The notes beneath the pieces are model-generated. The model saw nothing but the letters and a program-made list of their open reading frames with translations, made no database searches and had not been told where the DNA came from. The translations under genes were made by a program, and so were the position numbers. A stretch of DNA of 64,000 bases, taken from Hyphococcus lacteus (GTDB lineage: Bacteria > Pseudomonadota > Alphaproteobacteria > Caulobacterales > Parvularculaceae). Of the stretch, positions 8,304-17,551 are shown piece by piece; the first letter of the stretch is position 1; every line of letters starts with the position of its first letter. The stretch spans positions 2,356,001-2,420,000 of the forward strand of contig NZ_JBEHZE010000001.1 of the NCBI RefSeq assembly GCF_041058985.1, given 5' to 3'.

Positions 8304-9806
8304 TTAATTGCCTTGGCGAGCGAGGGCGGCTTCTGCAGCGGCCAAAAGCGCTTTGGCTTTGTTCTCGCATTCGCGCTGTTCTGAGGCTGGGTCAGAATCG
8401 GCGACAATGCCGGCACCAGCTTGAACATGCATCACGCCATCTTTTACGACCGCCGTTCGAAGCGCAATACAGGTATCGACATTGCCATCAGCCGAGAAAT
8501 ACCCAATCGCGCCCGCATATATGCCGCGTGCTGATTTTTCCAGCTCGTCAATAATTTGCATAGCGCGAATTTTTGGCGCGCCGGATACGGTACCGGCGGG
8601 AAAGCCACTTGCCATCGCATCAACCGGATGTTCGCCTTCGCGCAGCTGACCAACTACGTTTGAAACGATGTGCATCACATGGCTATAGCGTTCGATAGTG
8701 AATTGGTCAGTGACACGAACGCTGCCGATAGCCGCAGATCGACCGACATCATTGCGACCAAGATCGAGCAACATCAAATGTTCGGCACGCTCTTTGGGGT
8801 CGGCCATCAAATCGAGTGCGTGCTGTTTATCTTCTTGAGGCGTCGCGCCGCGCGGGCGCGTTCCGGCGATGGGACGAATGGTAATTTCACCATCGCGTAC
8901 ACGCACCAAAATTTCGGGACTTGACCCAACAATCGAAAACCCATCGAGATTAAAGTAAAACAAAAATGGCGACGGGTTCGATCGGCGAAGCGCGCGATAT
9001 AGCTCAAATGGCGGCGCAGAAAATGGCCGCGAAAAACGCTGACTAAGAACAACCTGAAAAATATCGCCAGCGCTGATATAGTCTTTGGCGCGGCGGACCA
9101 TTTCTTGATATTCTGTCTGCGTCGTATTCGATGTTGCCTCAGCTAGATTGTCCGCGTCATGGTTTGCGCTAGGTGTTAGCGCAAGTGGCGCTTCGAGATC
9201 ACTCACTGCGTCAGCCAACCGTTCGCAAGCGCGCGAATATGCGGCGCGCGGCGAAAGGCCTTGCTCGGGGCGCACCGGCGAAAACACCTGAATTTCTTGT
9301 CGGATATTGTCAAAAACAGCCACGATGGTGGGACGAATAAAAATGGCATCTGGCGTCTCTACGCCGCCTTGGGGGCGGGTGCCGAGCTTTTCCATCTGGC
9401 GAACCATGTCATAGCCAAAATAGCCAAACACGCCAGCGGCCATAGGCGGTGCATCAAGAGGCGGTGTCAGCTCAGATTCAGCAAGCAGACGTTTTAGGTT
9501 TTCAAGCGGTGCGCCACCTTGAGGTTGGAACGCATGAAGATCAGCCGCAGCGTTTTCGTTGATTTCTGAACGCTCGCCAAAACACCGCCAGATCAAATCT
9601 GGCTTCATACCGATTATTGAAAAGCGGCCAAGATTTTCGCCGCCCTCAACGGACTCGAGCAAGAAGGCGTTTTTCTTATTTCCGGCGAGTTTCAAATAGG
9701 CTGAGACAGGCGTTTCGAGATCATTGACTAGTCGGCGACCGACGAGTTGTGTCTCTCCTGTTTTATATATCTCTTCAAAACTTGAGTAATCGGGACTGAC
9801 GCTCAT
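8304..9806 (-). CDS. trpE: Anthranilate synthase component I
   Basis: Makes anthranilate from chorismate with ammonia from TrpG, the committed step of tryptophan synthesis. The 500-residue length is normal for the separate (not TrpEG-fused) enzyme. The chorismate-binding domain carries GSSPEILVRV (near 292), PIAGTRPRG (near 311) and the C-terminal GAGIVADSDP (near 467). The LLES-type motif of the tryptophan regulatory site is visible near residue 48 (FLLESVEGG). Its ATG is only 6 bases after the ppiD stop, so it is likely cotranscribed with ppiD. There is no room for a trp attenuator in front of it. Confidence 0.96.
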   Translation of the reverse strand: MSVSPDYSSFEEIYKTGETQLVGRRLVNDLETPVSAYLKLAGNKKNAFLLESVEGGENLGRFSIIGMKPDLIWRCFGERSEINENAAADLHAFQPQGGAPLENLKRLLAESELTPPLDAPPMAAGVFGYFGYDMVRQMEKLGTRPQGGVETPDAIFIRPTIVAVFDNIRQEIQVFSPVRPEQGLSPRAAYSRACERLADAVSDLEAPLALTPSANHDADNLAEATSNTTQTEYQEMVRRAKDYISAGDIFQVVLSQRFSRPFSAPPFELYRALRRSNPSPFLFYFNLDGFSIVGSSPEILVRVRDGEITIRPIAGTRPRGATPQEDKQHALDLMADPKERAEHLMLLDLGRNDVGRSAAIGSVRVTDQFTIERYSHVMHIVSNVVGQLREGEHPVDAMASGFPAGTVSGAPKIRAMQIIDELEKSARGIYAGAIGYFSADGNVDTCIALRTAVVKDGVMHVQAGAGIVADSDPASEQRECENKAKALLAAAEAALARQGN

Positions 9807-9812
9807 TGGGAA

Positions 9813-11702
9813 TTAATAGCCATCCCGGAATAGCGCATCGATTTGCTCGCTGTTGATTTTGACGCCCATATCATCGCGAATACTTAAAACGAAAGCTTCA
9901 AGCAATTCCTGATCGAGTTGGAAGCCGATCATTTCCCGGATTTGTTCGACTTCCTGGGGTGATATTTGGTTGCGGCCATAACCAATCTCGCGGATTTGCG
10001 CCACGACCTGTGTACCGTTCGTACCCGCAGGCGCAGAGACGAGATCATCAAGTTCAGCAAAGAAAATCTGCTCGTTAAAGCTCGGAGAAATCATTTCGTT
10101 TTGGAAGCGACGATCAATGGTCGTAACGATTGGCGCGCGAGAGAATTGATCTGCGACTTCTTCGAATGTTTTGCCGCTTTCAACCTCAGAGCGAATTAGC
10201 GAAACCGTTTGGGAAATCCGTTGACGGCGTTCGCGATCACGCCAGCGCAATTCCGCGTCGTCACGAACATAATCGAGTGGTTTAAGGGCAGGCGGTGTAA
10301 TCTCACGCAATGCCACAAAGAAATAACCTTCGTTTTCTGGAAGGCGCAGGGCTTCGCTCTGTTCGCCTTCATCAAGAACAAAAGCTTCGGCCAAAACATC
10401 GCCCGGAATGTCCTTAATGATGGCACCGCCGGGCGCGAAGCTAAGGCGATCTATGGGACCAACTTTGACGACGGTCATTCCGACTGCGTCAGCGGCCTCT
10501 TCTAATTCGGCCCCAGTGTCGCGAACCTCTTCGATCTCGTCGATAGCGTCTTGCATTCGGCGGCGGACATCTTGTTCCAGATAATCGGCGGCAAGTTGAT
10601 CGCGCACTTCTTCAAAGCTTGTGGTTTCCGCCGGAATAATCTCGGCAATCTGAATGACGGTCCAGCCGAAAAGACTGCGCACGGGATCAGGTACGTCGCC
10701 TTCGCCCAGATCTTCGGCCGTGGCGGCTTTTGAAACAGACGGGTCAACAATTGCACTGGCATCGTTGAGTGTAACGGCATCAAGCGTCATGCCGCGTTCT
10801 TGCGCCAAATTTTCAAATGGTTTGCCCTGACGGAGGGATGCCACAGCGGCGTTTGCTTCGGCTTCGTCTTGGTAGGTTAGTTGGTAGAGCGAGCGCTTTT
10901 CGGGTTTATCATAAAGGCGCTCCTTACCCAGATCATAAAGCCGGCGCATTTCTTCTTCGGGAACGTCCAAGCCCTCTTGGAAATCTTCATTGCGAAGAAC
11001 CAACATGTCGAATGTTCGGTATTCCGGCGCAGTAAACAGGGCTTGGTTCTCGTTATAAAACTGCTCAACGTCTGTGGGCGTTGGCTCAGCGGCGACACCC
11101 GACATTTCATCGGTGACTGTAAGATAGGCGATATTGCGGCGTTCGGTTTCACGCAGGAGCATCGCCTCGGTAAAGCGTTCTGGCGCGGGGCCGGAGGTCG
11201 CGACGGATTCAACCAACTGGCTGCGGGTCAAATCTTCTTTGATGATCTGTTCAAAACCGGCAACAGTCAGCGCATTATTTTGCAGGATCGTATCAAGCAT
11301 CAGGCGGTCGAACTGGCCGGTCGCCGGGTTCTGAAACGACTCGTTATTCTGAAGGTAATTCCGTACGGCCTCACGCGGGATCGCAAGGTTCATCTTTTCT
11401 GCATATTGCGCAATGGCCGACTGCGTGGTGACCATGTCGATGACTTGGTTCGGCAGACCGCTGGCGATTGCTGCCTCGCGGGTCAATTCACCACCAGATT
11501 CGCGGGCTCGCCGCTGATACATCTTGTCGAACTCGTTGACGATATATTGCTGAGAGAACGACTGGCTTCCGACCTTTACGGTCGAACCGCCGGTAAAATT
11601 GGCGATTTCAGGTACGCCAAAGGCGGCAAAAGCCACGATAAGAAGCCCGACAATAGTATAGGCGACCACACCTTTTAGCGCGTCGCGAACCTTACTAAGC
11701 AT
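9813..11702 (-). CDS. ppiD: SurA/PpiD-type periplasmic peptidyl-prolyl isomerase chaperone
   Basis: 629 residues. A short cytoplasmic N terminus is followed by one membrane segment (about residues 12-32) and a large periplasmic part, the plan of PpiD. The SurA_N/PpiD N-terminal helical region covers about 33-190; a parvulin-type PpiC domain is in the middle (about 260-365), weakly conserved; a C-terminal chaperone region follows. It helps outer-membrane proteins fold as they leave the Sec channel. The ppiD-trpE order, with tpiA divergent upstream, is a common alphaproteobacterial arrangement. Confidence 0.9.
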   Translation of the reverse strand: MLSKVRDALKGVVAYTIVGLLIVAFAAFGVPEIANFTGGSTVKVGSQSFSQQYIVNEFDKMYQRRARESGGELTREAAIASGLPNQVIDMVTTQSAIAQYAEKMNLAIPREAVRNYLQNNESFQNPATGQFDRLMLDTILQNNALTVAGFEQIIKEDLTRSQLVESVATSGPAPERFTEAMLLRETERRNIAYLTVTDEMSGVAAEPTPTDVEQFYNENQALFTAPEYRTFDMLVLRNEDFQEGLDVPEEEMRRLYDLGKERLYDKPEKRSLYQLTYQDEAEANAAVASLRQGKPFENLAQERGMTLDAVTLNDASAIVDPSVSKAATAEDLGEGDVPDPVRSLFGWTVIQIAEIIPAETTSFEEVRDQLAADYLEQDVRRRMQDAIDEIEEVRDTGAELEEAADAVGMTVVKVGPIDRLSFAPGGAIIKDIPGDVLAEAFVLDEGEQSEALRLPENEGYFFVALREITPPALKPLDYVRDDAELRWRDRERRQRISQTVSLIRSEVESGKTFEEVADQFSRAPIVTTIDRRFQNEMISPSFNEQIFFAELDDLVSAPAGTNGTQVVAQIREIGYGRNQISPQEVEQIREMIGFQLDQELLEAFVLSIRDDMGVKINSEQIDALFRDGY

Positions 11703-11940
11703 TTATATCGCCTCGATTTATCGGCCTATCAGCGGGCCGTCATTGCTGAATTGGCGCGTAACCTAGACATGGTGCTCCGGTTCGACAAGACCGCGAATGG
11801 CCGGATATTGCTTTGTGGGCGGGATACAACCTGAAAGGTCAGGTGTTGGGCGTAAATACTAGACATAACAGGCACCATCGCTTACCTCGCGCTTATCCCG
11901 CCTAGCGTTAGCTCTGGCATAACAAACAAGGTTTTGGCCC
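11703..11940. other. Divergent ppiD/tpiA intergenic region
   Basis: The 238 bases must hold the promoters of both ppiD (left) and tpiA (right). A short inverted repeat CCTGA-N4-TCAGG lies in the tpiA half. I see no RNA gene or reading frame of interest. Confidence 0.5.
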
Positions 11941-12669
11941 ATGAAGTCCCTGATCGCTGGTAACTGGAAGATGAACGGCATTGCCCGAGCGCGATCAGAG
12001 GTCGAATCACTGATTGAGCGATTTGGCGGTTCCATGCCCGGTGATCGGGATATTTTGATTTGCCCGCCGGTGACTTTGCTTGCGGCTTTTGCCGGTTCCT
12101 ATAGCGATGAGGGGATCCTGTTCGGTGGCCAAGATTGTCACGCTAAAACCAGCGGTGCCCATACGGGTGACATAAGCGCTGAGATGATTGCCGACACAGG
12201 CGCTTCTCATGTGATTGTCGGCCATTCGGAACGTCGGGCAGATCATGCGGAAAATGACCAGACCGTCAAAGAAAAGGCCGAAGCCGCACTTCGGGCTGGT
12301 CTGACACCGATTATTTGTGTGGGCGAAACCCGTGAACAGCGCGAAACAGGGATTGCGCAATCGGTGGTCGGTACGCAACTCGAAGGGTCGCTTCCTGATG
12401 CGATGGGTGTTTTTGTGGTCGCTTATGAACCGGTTTGGGCAATCGGCACCGGGCTGACACCAACCCTTGAAGATATTTCAGAAATGCATGACTTTATCCG
12501 TTCTAAAACCCCCGAGGGGACGCGGCTTCTTTATGGCGGGTCGGTCAAGCCCGGCAACGCCAAGGAGATCCTTGGAATTTCGAACGTGAATGGCGCTTTG
12601 GTCGGCGGCGCGAGTTTGAAGGCCGAAGATTTCTTCCCGATCATCTCAGCTGCACCTGGCGAGATGTGA
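11941..12669 (+). CDS. tpiA: Triosephosphate isomerase
   Basis: Interconverts dihydroxyacetone phosphate and glyceraldehyde 3-phosphate in glycolysis and gluconeogenesis. It is a TIM barrel of 242 residues. Active-site residues are all present: Asn8 and Lys10 in AGNWKMNG, His95 in VGHSERR and Glu163 in AYEPVWAIGTG. The phosphate-binding GGSVKPGNA loop is near the C terminus. It starts a plus-strand run with the lipoprotein hydrolase 22 bases downstream. In many relatives secG and pyrG follow tpiA; here they do not. Confidence 0.97.
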   Translation: MKSLIAGNWKMNGIARARSEVESLIERFGGSMPGDRDILICPPVTLLAAFAGSYSDEGILFGGQDCHAKTSGAHTGDISAEMIADTGASHVIVGHSERRADHAENDQTVKEKAEAALRAGLTPIICVGETREQRETGIAQSVVGTQLEGSLPDAMGVFVVAYEPVWAIGTGLTPTLEDISEMHDFIRSKTPEGTRLLYGGSVKPGNAKEILGISNVNGALVGGASLKAEDFFPIISAAPGEM

Positions 12670-12691
12670 TGACCTTGAAAGAGGAGAATTC

Positions 12692-13627
12692 ATGCGCGTG
12701 AGCCTCCTCGTTGTATTTACATTGTTGTTGGTTTTGTTGGGCGCGTCGGGCTGCGCCACTTGGAACGCTGAGAAAAAATTCCCGCCCATTGGTGAGTTTG
12801 TTGAAACCGGCCCTGCACGAATGCATGTTGTCGATATGGGCCCGCGCGATAGCGGGTTGCCGCCATTGGTGTTGATCCACGGCGCTAGCGTTAATTTGCG
12901 TGACATGAAAATAGCGCTGGGCGACGAATTAGCCAAAACCCGGCGCGTCGTTATGATCGACCGTCCGGGCAGGGGGTATTCATCGCGGCCAGATGATGGT
13001 TATGCGCTGGCGACCCAAGCGGCATCAATCAAAGCTGTTGTGGATGATTTAGCGCTGAAGAAACCTGTCGTCGTAGGGCAGAGTTTTGGCGGCGCGGTCG
13101 CGCTTTCTTACGCCCTTCAGTATCAAGATGAAATGCAGGGACTAGTTCTGTTAGCCGCAGTTAGCCATGAATGGCCAGGCGGTATTGCATGGTACAATAG
13201 CGTGTCGCAGTGGCCAATTTTGGGGCTAGCGTTGCGGCGATTGGTGATCCCTGCATATGGTCAGCTATCGGCGAAGGAAGGAATTGAAGCGTCCTTTGCG
13301 CCCAATAAAGCCCCGCCAGATTATTTCGAACGATCCGCGTTACCGCTATTGTTTCGTGCATCTGATTTCAAGGCTAATGCCGCAGACATTGCCAACCTTA
13401 AACAACAAATCATCGCCCAACAGGCCCGTTATAGTGAAATTGACCTGCCGGTTGCCATCGTCACTGGCGATGCTGATACGACCGTCAGCCCAGAGCTACA
13501 TTCGAAGCAATTAGCAAATGATATTCCGGGGGCGCAATTGACCGTGTTGCCAAATACCGGTCATGCGCTACACCATGCGGAAACAGCCAAGATAATCACT
13601 ATTATAAATGCAATTTCCGAACGTTGA
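12692..13627 (+). CDS. Alpha/beta-hydrolase lipoprotein
   Basis: 311 residues. The signal sequence ends in a lipobox GASGC with the modified Cys at 21, so it is expected to be membrane-anchored in the periplasm or outer membrane. The rest is an alpha/beta-hydrolase fold: HGAS oxyanion loop near 63-66, nucleophile Ser131 in GQSFGG, acid Asp260 (or Asp262) in TGDADTTV and His291 in NTGHALHH. A strong GAGGAG ribosome binding site lies about 6 bases before the ATG. It is 22 bases after tpiA and 8 before sdhE, so all three may be cotranscribed. An esterase or lipase activity is likely; the substrate is unknown. Confidence 0.85.
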   Translation: MRVSLLVVFTLLLVLLGASGCATWNAEKKFPPIGEFVETGPARMHVVDMGPRDSGLPPLVLIHGASVNLRDMKIALGDELAKTRRVVMIDRPGRGYSSRPDDGYALATQAASIKAVVDDLALKKPVVVGQSFGGAVALSYALQYQDEMQGLVLLAAVSHEWPGGIAWYNSVSQWPILGLALRRLVIPAYGQLSAKEGIEASFAPNKAPPDYFERSALPLLFRASDFKANAADIANLKQQIIAQQARYSEIDLPVAIVTGDADTTVSPELHSKQLANDIPGAQLTVLPNTGHALHHAETAKIITIINAISER

Positions 13628-13635
13628 ATTAGACC

Positions 13636-13905
13636 ATGACAGAACAAATAGATATTCGCCGCAAACGACTTTTATACATCGCGACCTATCGCGGTTTTAA
13701 AGAAGCTGATTTGCTGATCGGCGGTTTCGCAAAAGCAAAAATCCCGACGATGAGCGTAGATGAACTTGATCAATTCGAAGCGCTTTTAGAACAAAATGAC
13801 CGCGCGCTTTATGCGTGGGCGACTGATGACGTTGCTGCTCCGCCAGAGCTTCAGGGATCTGTGCTCGATCAGCTTCGGCAATTTGATATCTCTCCGTTTA
13901 AATAA
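13636..13905 (+). CDS. sdhE: Succinate dehydrogenase assembly factor 2 (FAD insertion)
   Basis: An 89-residue SdhE/YgfY/Sdh5-type protein that promotes covalent FAD attachment to SdhA. It shows the family core Y-R-G-x-K-E (YRGFKEAD, residues 18-25), an L-L-x-G-F stretch just after, and the DLYAW-like motif as RALYAWAT (about 55-62). Its length is typical. The order sdhE then mfd is conserved in alphaproteobacteria, which supports the call even though the succinate dehydrogenase genes are elsewhere. Confidence 0.93.
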   Translation: MTEQIDIRRKRLLYIATYRGFKEADLLIGGFAKAKIPTMSVDELDQFEALLEQNDRALYAWATDDVAAPPELQGSVLDQLRQFDISPFK

Positions 13906-14029
13906 ACACCGTTAGGGCGCGCTCCATTTAGTTGCGCTGTCGCACGGTAATCCCTAAATGTTGCCGCTCGACGCGACCGTCAATTCTGGCGGCCGCGCAT
14001 TTTGTGTTGTGATCTAGGTGCGTCTAACT

Positions 14030-17000
14030 ATGGCTGAGCCAGCAAAAACAATGACTTCCGGTGTGGCGCTCGTGAATACGGAGGCCGCTTGGCGGACAGA
14101 AGGTCGTCTAGACGTATTCGGCGCGCCCGAAGGTGCGGATGCTCTCGTGATCGCAGAGGCCGCGCGGGGCAGTAAAAACCTGGTTCTACATATTGCGCGC
14201 GACGGTTCTCGCGCGGCGGCGATGGTGCAAAGTCTCAAATTTTTTGCGCCGGACATTCCCGTCATCGAATATCCTGCATGGGACTGTTTGCCATATGATC
14301 GTGTGTCTCCATCTCCGACGGTGGCATCACGTCGTATGGCGAGCCTTGCTGCGATCTCGACCAGAGGTGAAGGCGCATTTATCGTCGTTGCCTCAGTGAA
14401 TGCGGCCGTTCAGAGAACGCCGCCAAAAGAAATAATCGAAAACGCTGCGTTATCGCTGGCACCGGGTGCGGTGATGCCGCTCGACAATTTGACCTTATAT
14501 CTTAGCAGCAATGGCTATGCGCGGTCGTCAACCGTGCGCGAGCCGGGCGAATACGCGGTACGCGGAGGGTTGGTGGATATTTTCCCGCCCGGTGCCGAGG
14601 AGCCAGTACGTCTTGATTTCTTTGGTGACAGCCTTGAGAGCGTTCGCGCTTTTGACGCTGAAACACAACGAACGACCCGTCAGCTTTCGGGGTTCTCGCT
14701 TGCGGCGGCAAGTGAGATTCTTTTGTCAGACGAGACGATTTCTCGCTTTCGCAAAGGCTATGTGGCGACTTTTGGTCCAGCGGGGGATGATCCGCTTTAT
14801 GAGGCCATCAGCGCCGGACGAAACCATGCAGGGGCCGAACATTGGTTGCCGCTTTTTTATGAGCGTATGGATACGCTTTTCGATTTCATCGGCGATGCGC
14901 TGGTGTTCATTGATCATCTCGCTGAGGAAGCGATCGATGAACGCCTTGCGTCAGTGAACGACCATTTTGAAGCCCGCGCCGAAGACGCCAACACGGCGAA
15001 ACCGCGCAATAGTGATTTCGCTGCACCTGCCTATCGTCCACTAAAGCCAGCTGCCCTTTATCTTTCCGATGCTGATTGGAAAGGGTGGATGTTTAACGTC
15101 AATTTGCGACCATTATCGCCATTTGCACCACCTGAGAATACACGCGGTTATAATTTCGGCGCAAAAGTAGGGCGCAGTTTCGCCGCCGAGCGCGCCGCCG
15201 AAACCATCAATGTTTTTGATGCGGTCAGTAATCACGCGAAATCACTGACCGATGACAGAAAGAAAGTGATTATTTCTTGCTGGTCTGAAGGTTCAGCCGA
15301 TCGAATGCGCACGGTGCTGAGCGACCATGGTGCGGTGAAAAGCGCGACCGATATGCCCCATGCGGATAATTGGAATGACGTGAACGCGGCGAAAACGTCT
15401 TTCATGACGGCAGTTTTAGGACTTGAAACCGGTTTTGAAACGCCTGATGCGGCGTTTATCTCAGAGCAGGATATTCTAGGTGATCGGCTGGTGCGCCGCG
15501 GCCGTAAAAAACGTGCGGAAAATTTCCTCTCCGAAGCGTCGAGCCTCAATCTTGGCGATCTGGTTGTCCATGTTGAGCATGGTATCGGTCGGTATCAAGG
15601 GCTTAAAACCTTAGAGGTGCAGGGCGCGCCCCATGATTGCCTTCATCTTGAATATGCCAGCGGTAAATTATTCCTGCCGGTTGAGAATATCGATCTCTTG
15701 TCGCGGTTTGGGTCTGATGATGCGGGCGTACAGCTCGACAAGCTTGGCGGGGTTGCTTGGCAGGGCCGCAAAGCGAAGATGCGTGAACGCATCAAAATGC
15801 TGGCAGAGCAATTGATTGCGATTGCAGCGAAACGAACCATGCGCCATGCGGAAGTGGTCACGCCAATTACTGGCAGTTATGACGAATTTTGCGCGCGGTT
15901 CCCATATTCGGAAACCGAAGACCAGGAAAATGCGATCGCTGATGTGATCGAAGATTTCGCCAAAGGTCAGCCAATGGACCGGTTGGTCTGCGGGGATGTT
16001 GGCTTTGGGAAAACCGAAGTTGCATTACGCGCGGCGTTTGTGATGGCCATGACAGGTCGCCAGGTCGCAGTGATCGCGCCGACAACGCTTTTGGCGCGGC
16101 AGCATTACCGCAATTTTGCTGAACGGTTCAAAGGTTTTCCGGTCAATGTCGCCCAGCTTTCGCGCATGGTTTCTTCTGCGGATGCCAAAGCGGCGAAAGA
16201 AGGGATTACCGATGGGCGTGTCGATATCATCATTGGCACGCATGCGCTGTTACAAAAAACGATCAAGTTCCGCGATGTCGGGTTGGTGATTGTCGATGAA
16301 GAACAGCACTTTGGCGTAAAACATAAAGAACGCCTGAAAGAATTCCGCGCGGATACACATGTTTTGACACTGTCTGCGACACCTATTCCGCGAACATTGC
16401 AACTCGCCATGAGCGGTATTCGCGACCTTTCCCTGATCGCAACGCCGCCAGTGGATCGCTTGGCAGTGCGAACAACCGTTGGTCCGTTTGATCAGGTCGT
16501 TGCGCGTGAGACATTGTTACGCGAACATTACCGTGGTGGACAGAGTTTCTATGTGGCACCTCGGATCAAAGATCTTGATGATGTCACAGAGTTTTTGAAC
16601 AGCCAGCTACCGGAGCTTAAATATAAAGTCGCACACGGACAAATGGGCGCGGGCGAATTAGAAGATATCATGACCGCCTTTTACGAAGGAAAATTCGATG
16701 TTCTGGTGTCAACTACGATCATTGAATCCGGTCTTGATATTCCGACGGCGAATACGATCTTAATTCATCGCGCTGATATGTTTGGCCTTGGTCAGCTGTA
16801 TCAGCTTCGTGGTCGGGTCGGGCGGTCTAAACAACGGGCTTATGCCTATATAACGACACCTGCGCGCGGAAAACTAACGCCGGCTGCTGAGCGCCGCCTA
16901 AAAGTTATGCAATCGCTTGATACGCTTGGTGCAGGCTTTACCCTCGCGAGTCACGATCTTGATATTCGCGGCGCAGGAAACCTTTTGGGCGAAGAGCAAT

Positions 17001-17551
17001 CGGGCCATGTCAAAGAGGTAGGCGTAGAGCTATATCAACATATGCTCGAAGAAGCCGTGGCAGAACTACGCGAGGGCGGTTCGGTTGGCGAAGAGGCGTG
17101 GTCACCACAGATTAATCTTGGTACTTCTGTCTTGATTCCCGAGACCTATGTAACAGACCTAGATGTTCGGATGGCGCTATATCGGCGTCTTGGCGATATG
17201 ACAGAGCAAGGCGAGATTGACAGTTTCGCGGCGGAGTTGGTTGATCGCTTTGGGTCATTACCGCGCGAGGTCGAGCAGTTGCTGGAAATCGTAGCAATCA
17301 AAGGTATTTGTCGCCGGGCCGGAATCGCGAAAATCGACGCGGGTCCAAAAGGCGCGCTTATCAGTTTCCGCAACGATCAATTTGCGAATGTCGGTGGCTT
17401 GATCGAGTTCGTCTCGACATCACCGTTAGATGTGAAATTGCGGCCAGATCAGAAATTTGTATTCCGTCAACAGTGGGCTGACGACAAGTCCCGCCTGCGC
17501 GGGGCACGCAAAATTGCGGGTATGATCGCCGAGATTGCCGAAAAAGCCTGA
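14030..17551 (+). CDS. mfd: Transcription-repair coupling factor
   Basis: ATP-driven translocase that removes RNA polymerase stalled at DNA lesions and recruits UvrA. With the ATG at 14030 the protein has 1173 residues, a normal length; a GTG at 14018 is also in frame, but AGGTG sits about 10 bases before the ATG. Order of domains: UvrB-like N-terminal modules (about 1-340), RNA-polymerase-interacting Tudor-like domain (LGDLVVHVEHGIGRY, about 508-522), SF2 helicase with GDVGFGKT (Walker A, about 655-662) and DEEQHFG (DEAD-box equivalent, about 759-765), and TRCF C-terminal domain. Convergent with the next gene, with no space between. Confidence 0.97.
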   Translation: MAEPAKTMTSGVALVNTEAAWRTEGRLDVFGAPEGADALVIAEAARGSKNLVLHIARDGSRAAAMVQSLKFFAPDIPVIEYPAWDCLPYDRVSPSPTVASRRMASLAAISTRGEGAFIVVASVNAAVQRTPPKEIIENAALSLAPGAVMPLDNLTLYLSSNGYARSSTVREPGEYAVRGGLVDIFPPGAEEPVRLDFFGDSLESVRAFDAETQRTTRQLSGFSLAAASEILLSDETISRFRKGYVATFGPAGDDPLYEAISAGRNHAGAEHWLPLFYERMDTLFDFIGDALVFIDHLAEEAIDERLASVNDHFEARAEDANTAKPRNSDFAAPAYRPLKPAALYLSDADWKGWMFNVNLRPLSPFAPPENTRGYNFGAKVGRSFAAERAAETINVFDAVSNHAKSLTDDRKKVIISCWSEGSADRMRTVLSDHGAVKSATDMPHADNWNDVNAAKTSFMTAVLGLETGFETPDAAFISEQDILGDRLVRRGRKKRAENFLSEASSLNLGDLVVHVEHGIGRYQGLKTLEVQGAPHDCLHLEYASGKLFLPVENIDLLSRFGSDDAGVQLDKLGGVAWQGRKAKMRERIKMLAEQLIAIAAKRTMRHAEVVTPITGSYDEFCARFPYSETEDQENAIADVIEDFAKGQPMDRLVCGDVGFGKTEVALRAAFVMAMTGRQVAVIAPTTLLARQHYRNFAERFKGFPVNVAQLSRMVSSADAKAAKEGITDGRVDIIIGTHALLQKTIKFRDVGLVIVDEEQHFGVKHKERLKEFRADTHVLTLSATPIPRTLQLAMSGIRDLSLIATPPVDRLAVRTTVGPFDQVVARETLLREHYRGGQSFYVAPRIKDLDDVTEFLNSQLPELKYKVAHGQMGAGELEDIMTAFYEGKFDVLVSTTIIESGLDIPTANTILIHRADMFGLGQLYQLRGRVGRSKQRAYAYITTPARGKLTPAAERRLKVMQSLDTLGAGFTLASHDLDIRGAGNLLGEEQSGHVKEVGVELYQHMLEEAVAELREGGSVGEEAWSPQINLGTSVLIPETYVTDLDVRMALYRRLGDMTEQGEIDSFAAELVDRFGSLPREVEQLLEIVAIKGICRRAGIAKIDAGPKGALISFRNDQFANVGGLIEFVSTSPLDVKLRPDQKFVFRQQWADDKSRLRGARKIAGMIAEIAEKA

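Noticed and set aside
9807..9812. trp attenuator before trpE
   Set aside because: Only six bases separate ppiD and trpE.
10881..11678. 265-residue plus-strand frame inside ppiD
   Set aside because: Complementary shadow of ppiD; long frames of this kind arise from its codon use.
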